Source of the DNA: Diadophis punctatus similis
Taxonomy: Eukaryota > Chordata > Lepidosauria > Squamata > Dipsadidae
Reading direction: 5' to 3'
Assembly: GCA_023053685.1 (NCBI GenBank)
Contig: JALIGW010000010.1
Span: 12,130,919 to 12,194,918, forward strand
DNA length: 64,000 nt
Numbering within the stretch: position 1 is the stretch's first letter; each line of letters opens with the position of its first letter. Shown piece by piece: positions 1-11,000 of the stretch. The notes under the pieces are model-generated. The model was given only the letters and a program-made list of their open reading frames with translations, was not told where the DNA came from and did no database searches. Both the position numbers and the translations under genes were made by a program.

Positions 1-315
1 TATTGCTTATTGTCATTTTATGTTTCAATATTCTGATATCCACTTTTAATATATTCCATTCCAGTTCACAGTCTTATTATCTTCTATCACCATGATAAGT
101 CAAAATCAAACACTGTAGCTCAGCATACTCTCCTTTCAGATTCTCACAGTTCCAAGGTTATCTTTTCTTGTAAGCAAAGTCAGTCCTCACAGCTGTCAAC
201 CAAATTTCCTTTTTCTCTATCTTTCCACAAATTGTTGCAATATTTCTTCCAACCAGTAGATGTCGTTACCGGATTTCCAATGCAATACAATTATTTCACA
301 AAACTTTCCAAAACA
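1..315. other. AT-rich sequence, no gene recognised
   Basis: No coding frame, RNA gene or recognisable repeat family is visible. The stretch is AT-rich and stops at the target-site duplication of the hAT MITE. Confidence 0.5.
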
Positions 316-323
316 CTTTAGAC

Positions 324-746
324 CAGTGATGGCGAACCTTTTTTTCCTCGGGTGCCAAAATAGCGCGCAAGCGCGCTATCATACGTGCATGCGTGCCCAC
401 ACCCATAATTCAAAGTCCCCCACTCGCCCCATCCCCTGTGCATGCGTGTGCGACCCCCCCACTACCCCATTTTCCGACTTCCAGTGGGCCCAGTAGGCCA
501 ATTTTTTGCCCTCCCCAGGCTCCAGAGGCTTTCTTGGAGCTTGGGGAGGGCGAAAACACTCTCCCTGCCACCCCAGAGGCCCTCCAGAGGTCAAAATCAC
601 CCTCCCAGAGCCTCTGCGCAAGCCAAATATCAGCTGGTGGGCACGCACATGTGCGCTGGAGCTGAGCTAGGGCAACGGCTCGCGTGCCGGCAGATATGGC
701 TCCACGTGCCACCTGTGGCACCCGTGCCATAGGTTCGCCATCACTG
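324..746. mobile_element. hAT-type MITE, 423 bp, with 8-bp TSD
   Basis: The element starts CAGTGATGGCGAACCTTTTT and ends AGGTTCGCCATCACTG, which are inverted terminal repeats. It is flanked by a perfect 8-bp direct repeat CTTTAGAC (316-323 and 747-754). An 8-bp duplication with CAG..CTG ends is the signature of hAT transposons. No transposase is encoded, so it is non-autonomous. The short frames across its GC-rich middle are not genes. A close relative lies at 36808-37263 and a more distant one at 6210-6576. The ends resemble the OposCharlie-type hAT group, but that subfamily name is from memory. Confidence 0.92.
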
Positions 747-754
747 CTTTAGAC

Positions 755-1103
755 CCACATATGGGATATTTTCTTCAAATTCTTTGTTCTTTTTCAGTCT
801 CTTTAACTTCCACCAAGTCCAATTATAAAAACATCCTCAAATTTCCTGGCCTTTTAAACCCTGCTCCTTTAACTCTCTCGATGGTATTTCCAATTGCTAG
901 ATAGCCGCTCGCTCCATTTTGGAATCTCTTAACCCTAACCCTAACCCTTTTAAGTTTCTTTTTTTTATCATTAAATCGGCGAAACACTCACCCAGCTTCA
1001 ACACTTCCACATCTCTCCAACACAAACGCTTAGATCTTGTCACCCAGGCAATCCACGATCTCTCTGCTCCTATCGTTCCAATCGTGGCTGTCCCAGCTAA
1101 TGG
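755..1103. other. AT-rich spacer with a short telomere-like run
   Basis: No gene is recognised. At 930-947 there are three tandem CCCTAA units, the vertebrate telomere repeat unit. The run is far too short to be a telomere and may be chance or a tiny interstitial telomeric site. Confidence 0.4.
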
Positions 1104-1786
1104 TTTAGTTTAGTTTAGTTTTAGTTTAATTAAATTTATATACCGCCCTTCTCCAGGGGACTCAGGGTGGTGAACAGCCAAGTAAAAAATACAATATAAA
1201 CATTAAAATACATTTAAAAGAAAATATTCTATGTGGCCCTAATTTAATACAATTAAAATTTAGTAAAATCTTAAATTTTTTTTAAAACCCCAAAAACTTT
1301 TTCATGCCAGCCCGGCTTGATAAAAATAATACGTCTTGAGGGCACGGCGGAAGGTGGACAGGTCGTGAATGGTTCTTAAGTCTGGAGGGAGCTGATTCCA
1401 GAGGGTGGGTGCTACCACAGAGAAGGCCCTCCCCCTGGGCGTCACCAGCCTACACTGCTTGGCTGATGGCACCCCGAGGAGGCCCTCTCTGTGGGAGCGC
1501 ACTGGTCGATGGGAGGCAGTTTGTGGCAGCAGGAGGTCTCGGAGATACCTAGGTCCAATGCCACGGAGCGCTTTAAAGGTAGTAACAAGCACCTTGAAGT
1601 GCACCCGGTAGACCACCGGAAGCCAGTGCAGCTCGCGCAGGAGGGGTGTTATATGGGAGCGCCAATTAGCCCCCAAAACCACCCGCGCGGCTGCATTCTG
1701 GATCAGTTGGAGCCTCCAGGTGCTCTTCATGGGGAGCCCCATGTAGAGAGCATTACAGTAGTCCAGACGCGATGTGACCAGGGTGC
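1104..1786 (-). mobile_element. L2 LINE 3' fragment, 5'-truncated
   Basis: The minus strand encodes the C-terminal part of an L2 ORF2 protein (frame 1302-1844), including the segment [15 protein letters not shown] that recurs in every L2 copy of this window. The 3' UTR contains the motif CTGGAGAAGGGCGGTATATA on the minus strand, and the element ends in TTTAG/CTAAA-type repeats at its left edge. It has the same 3' end as the L2 at 55106-56893 and differs from the (AAAT)n-tailed L2s. It is truncated about 60 codons upstream of [10 protein letters not shown] and abuts an oppositely oriented L2. Confidence 0.85.
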
Positions 1787-2506
1787 ACTGGTGCACCAAT
1801 TGCGACCCTATTTGGATCGTGAGGCTCTCCTCACAGTCACTCATGCCCTTGTCACCTCACGGTTAGACTATTGCAACGCGCTCTACATGGGACTACCCTT
1901 GAAGAGTGCTCGGAGACTACAACTGGTCCAGAATGCAGTCGCGCGAGCTGTCGTGGGTACACCTAGGTACACCCACATTACATCAATTCTCCGCGAGCTG
2001 CACTGGCTTCCTATTGGTCTCCGGACGCAATTCAAGGTGTTGGTTATTACCTTTAAAGCCCTATATGGCTCAGGGCCAGGTTATCTTCGGGACCGCCTCC
2101 TATTGCATAGCTCCCAACGACCGGTAAGATCCCACAGAGTTGGTCTCCTACGGGTCCCGTCGACTAAGCAATGTCGGCTGGTGGGCCCGTGGGGGAGAGC
2201 CTTCTCTGTGGCTGTCCTGACCCTCTGGAATTTACTACCCCCTGAGATCCGGACTACCCCTACCCTATTGGCCTTCCGCAAAGCAGTGAAAACCTGGCTC
2301 TTCTGGCAGGCCTGGGGCCACTGATCTCACCATTATATTCTTATAAGATCCGGCCAGGAATGAATGATGTATATGTCTTCTTAATTGTTCTTAATAGATG
2401 TTTTTTGATGGTTTTGATATTTATGATGTTTTTATTTTTGTTGTGAGCTGCTCAGAGTCCTTCGGGAGTTGGGCGGCATACAAGTTTAATAAATAAATAA
2501 ATAAAA
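1787..2506 (+). mobile_element. L2 LINE 3' fragment with (AAAT)n tail
   Basis: This plus-strand fragment encodes the last ~180 codons of L2 ORF2, starting around [20 protein letters not shown] and ending near AVKTWLFWQAWGH (stop near 2324). A 3' UTR and the tail AATAAATAAATAAATA follow. The 5' end meets the minus-strand L2 at about 1786, giving a head-to-head junction. The 277-codon open frame at 1491-2324 runs antisense through the left L2 and then in sense through this one, so only its second half is genuine L2 protein. Confidence 0.85.
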
Positions 2507-3265
2507 TGTTATTTCAAAGGGCTAAATGTAAAATGTGAAATGTTTTATCATGACCTTCTATAGTTTGATGGTGTGAATCTCAGTTTTAACAAATGTCTTC
2601 AAACATAACTATGCAAAACCCACTAACACTGTAATCTGAAGGTAGCAAAAGATTCTCTTTTTCACAATGTTACATTGTCATGTTTACTCTTGTTGCTCTA
2701 ATGTAGTTTTAGATTACACTTTTTCCCAAGAAACTCAAGACAACATACATTATACCTTCTCTTCCTACCCAAGGCTGAAGGTTAGTGACTGTCTCAAGAA
2801 AACGTGATTAACTTCCATAAGTGAGTCTTCCTGATTCTAGTCCAGCTTCCTTACTTTTACACCAGATCTATGTGATCTGGTATTCCCCTGATAGACTTAA
2901 AAGGAAAAGCCAAAAAGTCTGAAAAAGGATCAAACAAGTAAGAAATGTTATTTTAAAAATAGAGAAAAACGTATTTTTAACTTCATCTACTCAGTATCAG
3001 GTAGTATAAAACAAAATAAAACAACCAGAACACATATTCACATGTCTCTAGTCTAGACTTTGATGTGTCAAACTTGGCAAGCACAGAGAAAGATGCTGCT
3101 GAAGGAAGATAGCACAGTGGAAAATGTATTGGTATATAAATTCAGGAAAAGGCACAATGAATCTGCTTTTTGCACTTCTTACTAGATTTATCTGCTAGAT
3201 GCATATTTCTTATTTAAGATACAGAAAGGAACAGAAATGTATTTATTTTATTTACAAATTTATTT
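2507..3265. other. AT-rich sequence, no gene recognised
   Basis: No long open frame and no repeat family I can name is seen between the L2 tail and the SINE at 3266. Confidence 0.5.
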
Positions 3266-3502
3266 TAGAGCCAGTTTGGTCTAGTGTTTAAGGGGCTAGG
3301 GTAGAAAGTGGAAACCTTGAATTCCCACCTTAGATATGAAAGCCAGGTGGGTGACTTTGGGAAATCACTCGCTCTCAACCCAACCCAACTACAGGGTTAT
3401 TGTGGGCAAAGTAGGAGGAGGAAGCTTTGATGGATATATTTGCTGCCTTGAGCTATTTGTAAAAAAAAAATGGTGGGATACCAATAAATAAATAAAAATA
3501 CA
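3266..3502 (+). mobile_element. tRNA-derived SINE
   Basis: A short interspersed element with a polymerase III A-box-like segment (TTGGTCTAGTGTTTAAGGGG near 3276) and a degenerate B-box region (CTTGAATTCCCACC near 3316). The body GTGGGTGACTTTGGGAAATC and GGGTTATTGTGGGCAAAG is typical of widespread squamate SINEs. It ends in poly-A and (AAAT)n. There is no protein. It is distinct from the Sauria-type SINEs at 22783, 24497 and 34978. Confidence 0.72.
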
Positions 3503-3635
3503 TTCATTTTTATATAACTCTTTAATTAATAATTTGCAGAAAGGTTAACAATCACAATAGAATAGCATTAAACAATAAAATACAATCCTTCTAACAATCA
3601 CAGCAAATGACTAGGGGATGAGAGGCTGAAGATTA

Positions 3636-3733
3636 CAGGTAGTCCTCAATTTATGACTGGTTGCTTAGCAACCATTTGAAGTTACAATAGGCCCTTCTAA
3701 AAGACCCGATTTTGAAATTTGAATTTACAAAAG

Positions 3734-3786
<53 letters not shown>

Positions 3787-4113
3787 AGGATCACCTGATG
3801 GCATTTTGAGTGCTTGGCAACTGGCTCACCTTTACGGCCATTCGCAGTGTCCCGAAGTAGCGTTTTGACATGTTTTGCCAGTTTCCAGTGTTTGCTTCTA
3901 GTTTCTGGCAAAATATGGATAAAATGGATTTGCTTAACAACCACAGCATTTGCTTAATGATCATTCCATTTGCTTAACCATGGTGTTCAGTTAACAACCA
4001 TTGCAAAAAGTGCCAAAAAGTTAGGTTCGATCACATAATGCCTTGATTTATGATGGTAATGATTTGCTACCATAATTCCAGACTCAATTTTGGTCGTAAG
4101 TCAAGAGTAGTTG
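3636..4113. mobile_element. TA-flanked (Tc1/mariner-like) MITE carrying a CA microsatellite
   Basis: The left end reads CAGGTAGTCCTCAATTTATG. The right end, reverse-complemented, reads CAACTACTCTTGACTTACGA, so the two form imperfect terminal inverted repeats. A TA dinucleotide flanks both ends (3634-3635 and 4114-4115). The interior has the family's repeated TTGCTTAACAACCA-like words. Related copies are at about 4943-5305 and 58760-59083. No transposase is encoded. Confidence 0.75.
3736..3785. repeat. (CA)n microsatellite
   Basis: About 25 uninterrupted CA units inside the MITE at 3636-4113. The open frame on the opposite strand is a shadow of the dinucleotide run. Confidence 0.97.
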
Positions 4114-4942
4114 TACAAAAAGATCTTTTCCAGAATAAGTGTATCATCAGAGCAAGAACAATTTGTCCCCCCAAACCACCAGATTTAGACTAAATGGTCT
4201 GAGGAATATCACAATATGTGGGTAGATTGAGGAGAAAACATCAAAATCCCATGTTATGCAGGCCATTTAAAGGTAAACAGTTTGAATTATGCCAGAAATG
4301 AAGCAGAAACCAATGTTGCTGTTTAACCACAATGAGAAATATTTCCATGAATGACCCCAGCTAGTAGCCTATGAAGTGCAACTTCCAGATAGTTTTCATT
4401 AATAGATGTGTTTACAACATACTGCTCTTGAGTTTGTTTTTAAGAGAACCAAAATGTAGTTATCCAAAACCATGCCTTTTCTGCTAGTCTTAAACAAATA
4501 TTAATTGGTGTTAAGTCAATATAATGGTATGTGGAAATGACTTTGGGAGACCAGGCAAAAATATGTTGCTAGAGAACAGTCAGATAAGAGGGAGCATAGC
4601 CCACAGCTGTATAGCAAGGGGCTCTCTAAGTTATTGGGATACAAAGGTGACAGCGAGAAAATTGTACTTTCAGATTTGGAAGTTTCTGTTAATGTAGCTT
4701 TACTATGAAGTAGAATTAGCTTATCTGGCCTTGTTTCCTGCCTAGTCTACCTGGTAAGGCCGACAGTCACTTTCTAAGTAGTACAGCTTTCAGCTATAAG
4801 TCTGATATTTTAGGATGCAACTCCCTTTAAAAGTATTTCAACTTCATCCCATCACTGTCTAATATAGGAATGAAAAGTGGGTATCCATCCAGATGTCAAA
4901 GAATTCCAATTGTTATTGATTTAAGTTAGCAACTTTAATGCA
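4114..4942. other. Unique AT-rich sequence, no gene recognised
   Basis: Nothing coding or structured stands out between the two related MITEs. Confidence 0.5.
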
Positions 4943-5305
4943 AATAGTCTTTGACTTACGACCACAATTAAGCTCAAAATTTTTGTTGCTAAGCAAAACA
5001 TTTGTTATGTAAATTTTGCCGCATTTTATGCCCTTTCTTGCCACAATTGTTAAGTGAATCACTGCAGTTGTTAAGTTAGTAACCTGGTTGTTAAGTGAAT
5101 TTGGCTTCCCCATTGACTTTGTCAGAAGGTCACAAAAGGTCATCACATGACACAGGGCACTGTCATAAATATGAGTCAGCTGCCAAGTGTCTGAATTTTG
5201 ATCACATGACCATAGGGATGCTGCAATGATCATAAGTGTGAAAAATGTCATAACTCACTTTTTTCAGTGCCACTGTAACTTCAAATGGTCACTAAACAAA
5301 CTGTT
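4943..5305 (-). mobile_element. Second copy of the CAGGTAGTCCTYRACTTA MITE family
   Basis: It begins with AGTCTTTGACTTACGACCAC and contains GTTAAGTGAATCACTGCAG, GGTTGTTAAGTGAATTTGGC and GATCACATGACCATAGGG, all characteristic words of this family. The far inverted terminus is not clear, so the copy is probably truncated on the right. The 112-codon minus-strand frame across it is non-coding. Confidence 0.65.
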
Positions 5306-5470
5306 AACAGATGTTAACAGCTTGCAGTATAATATCTAAAGGATCCACAAATTACTCAATATTGGACATAATGCAGAACCACTGGAGCCAGCAGCAAGTC
5401 TACTATCAGAGGACTGTATGTAGACAAATGAAATGTCTGTGGAGATTCTCAGTCATCCAGGTCATAATTG

Positions 5471-5801
5471 TCCCAAAGGTGCTTTTTCAAGAGGCAATTG
5501 GACTTTCTTATTTTTCTTTGAAGACGTTTTGCTTTTCATCCAAGAAGCTTCTTCAGCTCTGACTAGATGGTGAGGGATGGAATGATTTATACTTCTTGCA
5601 GACAGCTGGTCATTTGCATTCTTTTAGAGAGTCATTGAGGCCACCTGGAGGTTTCTGCATCTCAAACTGAAGTGTAAACGATTCCTGTAGTCTACAATTT
5701 TTCTAGAAATCTGTTCATACTTCTGCACCATTCAAAGGGTGTTCATCCCTTCAAAGAAAAACAAGAAAGTCCAGTTGCCTTTTGAAAAAGCACCTTTGGG
5801 A
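5471..5801. repeat. Inverted repeat with ~54-bp arms
   Basis: The arm at 5471-5524 (starting TCCCAAAGGTGCTTTTTCAA) is repeated in reverse complement at 5749-5801 (ending TTGAAAAAGCACCTTTGGGA), with only a few mismatches and a ~225-bp spacer. The adjacent segment GAAGCTTCTTCAGCTCTGAC belongs to a common vertebrate dispersed repeat (Penelope-like by memory, not certain). Confidence 0.75.
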
Positions 5802-6110
5802 TAGATAAATGAAATAATTACTGTGTTAATTATTAATATAGTATTTACATAAGTAATTTTTATTTATTTATTTATTTGTATCCTACTTTTATTTAAATAC
5901 CTTTCTTCTAAATAAACATGTTGCTGACTATTAATGTTTGATACTTTTCAGAATCAATGAGGTTTACCCCTTTGGCTATACATGCAGCAGATAAAGAGAA
6001 AAAAATTCATTATTTTGTGTATTTGAAATATTTATAGTCCACCACTATAGCCTACCACACACACTTTGTGGCAGATTATAATCTATAAAATAATTTAGCA
6101 AATCCAAGTA
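5802..6110. other. AT-rich spacer
   Basis: Contains a short (ATTT)n run near 5862-5880. No gene or named repeat is seen. Confidence 0.45.
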
Positions 6111-6608
6111 GAATAGAATAGAATAATAGAACAGAACAGAACAACAGAGTTGGAAGGGACCTTGGAATTCTTCTAGTCCAACCCCCTGCTTAGGCAGAAA
6201 ACCCTATACACGTGATGGCGAACCTATGGCACGTGTGCTGGAAGTGGCACACAGAGCCTTCTCTCCGGGCAGGCGAGCTATCACCCGTTGCTCTTCCGGA
6301 TTGCCAGCCAGCTGGTCTTCACGTGCATGGGAGTGCCGGAAACCGGAAGATCATCTTCCCAGCGCACACAGGTGCACTGGGTGGCTGCTCTTCCGGTTTC
6401 TGGTGTGTGCATGTATACCGGTCAGCTGGTCTTCATGCGCACATGCAGAGTTGGAAGGGACCTTGGAATTGCGATCATCTTCTCGGCACGCACATGCATA
6501 CTGGGCAGCTGCTCTTCCGGTTTCCAGCGCGTGCCCCCATTTTGGCACTTGGTGCTGAAAAGGTTCGCCAACACTGCCCTATACCATTTCTAACATCTGT
6601 CTAACATC
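6111..6608 (-). mobile_element. CR1 LINE 3' end (minus), split by a hAT MITE
   Basis: The fragment starts with a GAATAGAATAGAATA tail, followed by ACAGAGTTGGAAGGGACCTT and CTTCTAGTCCAACCCCCTGC. That is the reverse complement of the 3' end seen in the plus-strand CR1 copies at 22776 and 36278. It is interrupted after 6209 by a hAT element and resumes at 6577 (CCCTATACCATTTC). Only about 130 bp of CR1 is present. Confidence 0.82.
6210..6576. mobile_element. hAT-type MITE inserted in CR1
   Basis: It starts ACGTGATGGCGAACCTATGG and ends AGGTTCGCCAACACTG, a mutated version of the CAGTGATGGCGAACC terminus at 324. The perfect 8-bp TSD CCCTATAC (6202-6209 and 6577-6584) defines the ends and shows the CR1 was there first. 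The GC-rich interior gives overlapping open frames in several phases, none with protein-like character. Confidence 0.9.
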
Positions 6609-7931
6609 AATACCTGGGAAGATCCTGGGAAAAATAATAAAAAAAACAGATCTGTAAACATCTAGAAACAAATAAAATTATAACTATTAGCCAGCACGAG
6701 TTTGTTAAAAACAGTTCATGCCAAACCAAACGTATTACATTCTTTGACAAAGTGACTAAATTAGTAGACCAGCGAAACGCTGTGGACTATACTTAGACTT
6801 CAGCAAGGCATTCGACAAAGTAGACCACAACCTACTTCTTGGTAAATTAGAAAAATGTGGGATAGGTAGCATCACCACCAGATGGATTTGTAACTGGCTG
6901 ACAAACCATACTCAATGAGTAGTCCTTAATAGTACTACATCTACATGAAGGGAAGTAAGCAGTGGGGTACCACAAGGTTCCGTCTTAGACCCAGTACTCT
7001 TCAATATCTTCATAAATGACTTAGATGAGGGAATAGAAGGGGAACTCATCAAATTTGCAGATGACACTAAGCTGGTACAAATAGCCAACACCCCAGAAGA
7101 CAAGCTCAGGATCCAAAGAGATTTTGACAGACTTGAATAGTGGCCTCCTATCCAACAACATTAAATTTAATGTGGAGAAAAGGAAGGTTTTACACCTGGG
7201 CAGGAAAAACCAAAGGCACAAGTACAGAATAGGCGAAACCTGGCTGAAAAACAGTAACTGTGAGAGGGTTTTTGGAGTCCCAGTGGATGATCACTTAAAC
7301 ATGAACCACCAGTGTGCAGCAGCAGCCAAAAAAGCTAATACAATTCTTGGTTTTATAAACAAGAGGCATAGAATCAAAATCATGTGAAGTATTAGTACCG
7401 CTTTAAAAAGCCTTAGTAAGTAAGCCTTAGTAACACCTGGAATACTGCATCCAGTTTTGGTCACCACATTACAAAAAAAATGTTGAGACTTTGGAAAAAG
7501 TGTAAAGAAGAGCAACTAAGATGATTAAAGGCCTGGAGACAAAAACATATGAAAAACAGTTGCAGGAATTGGGTATGGCCAATCTAGAGAAAAGAAGGAC
7601 TAAGTGTGACATGATATCAGTATTCTAGTATTTGAGGGTCTGCCACAAAGAAGAGCGGGTCAACTTATTTTCCAAAGCACCAGAAGGCAAAACAAGAAAC
7701 AATGGATAGAAATTAATCAAGGAGAGAAGTAACCTGGAATTAAGGAAAAACTTCCTAATAGTGTGGACAATTAACCAGTGGAACAGCTTATCTTCAGAAA
7801 TAATGGGTGCTCCATCACTGGAGGTTTTTAAGAAAAGACTGGACAGCCACCTATCTGAAATGGTTTAGGGTCTCTTGCTTGAGCAGGGGGTTGGACTAGA
7901 AGACTTCCAGGGTCCCTACCAGCTCTATTCT
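6609..7931 (+). pseudogene. CR1 LINE reverse transcriptase, decayed
   Basis: This is the 3' half of a plus-strand CR1-group LINE. Translated pieces show the reverse-transcriptase motif-A region (LDFSKAFDKVDHNLLLGKL, near 6800), the [18 protein letters not shown] segment near 6985 and the FADDTKL active-site box near 7055-7080. The HLGRKNQRHKY, AAAAKKANTILGFINKR and CR1 C-terminal segments follow. Frameshifts and stops break the frame many times, so no functional protein is expected. The non-LTR polymerase would normally copy its RNA at a nicked target. It abuts the minus-strand CR1 end at about 6608. Confidence 0.85.
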
Positions 7932-7960
7932 GATTGAATCTAGCTGAAACTATAACCACA

Positions 7961-8038
7961 GTCAGTAACCACAGAAACTCATTCATATATTTCACCTTAG
8001 TCAGTAACCACAGAAATTCATTCATATATTTCATCTTG
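7961..8038. repeat. Tandem duplication, 2 x 39 bp
   Basis: The unit GTCAGTAACCACAGAAACTC.. at 7961-7999 is repeated at 8000-8038 with three transitions. Confidence 0.9.
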
Positions 8039-11000
8039 GTCAATCTACAAAGATACATACACTTTTAGTTTTGAAGCAGGTAACTATCTCCAATTTGCTA
8101 AATATGACTTTAAATGTATTTAAAGGCTTCTCTGATAAGTAGCAAACTGAAGTCAATAGAGATTTCAATTCAAATCTTTCCATAAGAGCTAAATATATAT
8201 TTTCCTTTATGACTCATGATGGAATGATCATTGCATTACAAAAATTCTAATTCTTGCCTTAGAATAGCTGGCTTTCCAAATAACATAATGCCCAGGCCTC
8301 GTATCCTATTAGTGATTAGTGTTTCATTGTTAAGACTCTCTGGGTCCAGAAGAGCACAGTGTATACAGTATATCCTGGTTAGTTAAGAAACTGAAACTAA
8401 AAAGAGATTAGCCATTTCAACAAGATAAATCATAAAGTACTTACAAGAAAGAAAGTTATAGGTTTTGGAATGGACTTCATAGTTCCTAGACTTGATTATT
8501 GAAAATCTGTGGGGAGATCTCAAACATGCATGGTAACTAAAGAGATCGAAGAATATTTGTGAGCTAAAAAGAATTGCAAGAAAGAGTAGGAACAAGAATA
8601 GAAACATCTTGTCTATAAAATAAATAAATAAAAGAATGGAGTTATGGAAGCTGTTGTTTCTCCCAAAGGGATATTATGAAGTACTGACTCTTTTGTACTT
8701 GCCATGTTTAGTTTTCTTAACTGAAGTCTTTAAAGAAGTGCATTGCACTCAAATTTGCAAAAAGAAGTTGGTTACCTTTTGTTTCATGCAGAGTTCACTG
8801 AGACATACAATAGAATCAGGGGCATCTAAATTTTTGTGAGCAACTGTACTACTGCCCTTCTTCAAGGCATCCGGTATCTTCTCCCTGCACATAATTAATT
8901 ATCTATAACTTTGGATTTATTCAGACAATCTCTTTTAGGATGATCAGGTTAATAATGATAAAGAGATAGAGGTATAGTAATTGCTAAATATATAAACTCT
9001 AAAATTCATTCATGTTTCAAAGACATTTATCTCCCAAAATCAGAAATTGGTATTTTGATTCCAGAGAACCTCGGAAACTTGATACAGCACTTATCTAACA
9101 TCATTAATTGGGCAAGATCAAATGTAGATAAGGCAGCTGTTTTTCAATCCCTTAATTCATAGCACTAAAATTTGGCTGAAAACTAAAACAAAATTTGTGA
9201 CAGTACTGTAATTAATAATTTGCAAAAACCTGATTTATTTAATTTATTAAGTTTGTTTGCTGCCCATCTCATCACAAGGCAACTCTTATACAAATAACTG
9301 CCAACAGTCTTTAACTTATAACTTCCCACCCTAAAAATGTGAAAGAATAAAAATTCCTTCCCTCTCCTTTGTTGATGTCATTGTGCTCCTACCAGAACCT
9401 TTTACAGCCCTTAGATGCTACAAGAAATGTTGAAAATCTGTCCATTCTCCTTTCATTATACAGCACTTTTTACTATATATTTTCTAAACATTGGCTAATC
9501 CAGTTCATTATCTATAGATTTCCTAAAAACAGAAGGGTTATCTGGATTCTAGAGTAGTAGAAAGGATACTAAAGAACAATCTTTATAGTTCATTTCCATA
9601 CTTCATAGCGAGAGTAGACCCTGTCATCTGGAAAATGCTCTACCAGATTGAATATCACTATTCTTTAAAATGGAAGCCATTCACTATAGTCCTTATCTCA
9701 ACAATGTCCATAAAGATATAATATAAACAGTTATATTAACAACTTCCTTCCAATCAATAAATTACACAGAAAAATATAGTTTTGCACATAATTTATACCT
9801 TCATGACATATTACACCATGATAAACAGAAAACCTAGGTTACACAGAGCCAAAGCAAATACCCAAGTACTATATATTTTGTTTCGGGTACCAAGTTCACT
9901 TCATGTAGAAAATAATGCTATTTGTGTGGACTTCCTAACCATTATAATTAATATTATTCTGTATTCAGTTCTTAATTGCATTTATTTATACTTATTATCT
10001 GTTAATATCTTTTTATAATAACAATAACTAGTGTTATTATTCCTGGAAATTGCATTGTAGCTAAGTAAGATCAGTGTTAGCTTTGGAAAAACAATTCGAG
10101 AAATATGTATTCTTTATTCCTCTTGTTTTGCTTTTAGAATTAAGCTTCTGTTCATTTGCTTTAAATATAGCTTTATCAAATTCAACACATGCCTGTTTCA
10201 AATGAATATACTAGTATACATTATTGTTAACCCCTGTTTAATTAAGATTCATTATCTTGAAAACTAGAAAAGGTAATCCTTTATTTCCTTGATTGTAACT
10301 ACATGACCAAAGAATTCTACAATACATTTTGCACCAAATATACTTTGCCCTGGATTTGTGTTAAACATGCAAATGGAGTTTAAGCAAAAAATACTTTAGT
10401 TCTTTAAAAAAAAAAGAAATAAAAAAAAAAGGATAGAGCAACAAGTTTATAGTTAGAAAAGATCCAGGCATTATATTGTGCTCACAGTTACGTAATCTAA
10501 TGCTAGATATCGTAGAGGAAAAAAGAATTTCATTTTTGCAATTTTTCTCATTATTCAAGATAAGAAGCTTTAATAATATTGCCTTTATATGATTCTCAAT
10601 TATATTGGGCATATTTTAATGCACAAAGAGGTAGTAGTAAATAACATCTTTCAACAATACCTTTAACATCATCAAACAACAATATCTGCCTATCCCAGGT
10701 CCTTGGGAAGAAATCAATAGGCGAATAAAAATGCCAAATCCAGTCTAAACATCTGGCTGACTATGAGACCAACCACAATAAAAACTGGAGAAATTTACAA
10801 AATAGAAAGACATGCAAACAGAAGTAGAATGACTGTGGCAAAAGAAAGCACAAATAGTACTTCTAATAATAGGAGTCTTGGATACAATCTCAAAACAACA
10901 GGAACACCACATCAACATTAACAAAAGCATCATAAATCAATTGCAAATGGCAGCTTTACTTGGACACAGCTTACATCCAGTGACAATTCTTTTAATTTCA

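Noticed and set aside
379..732. Five overlapping open frames of 78-106 codons
   Set aside because: They lie within the GC-rich interior of a hAT MITE with exact ends and TSD, overlap on both strands and show no domain.
6912..7221. Minus-strand short frames in the CR1
   Set aside because: They are antisense to the decayed CR1 reverse transcriptase and overlap it entirely.
7961..8038. Possible CRISPR-like direct repeats
   Set aside because: Only two adjacent units with no spacers, in a vertebrate genome; a simple tandem duplication.
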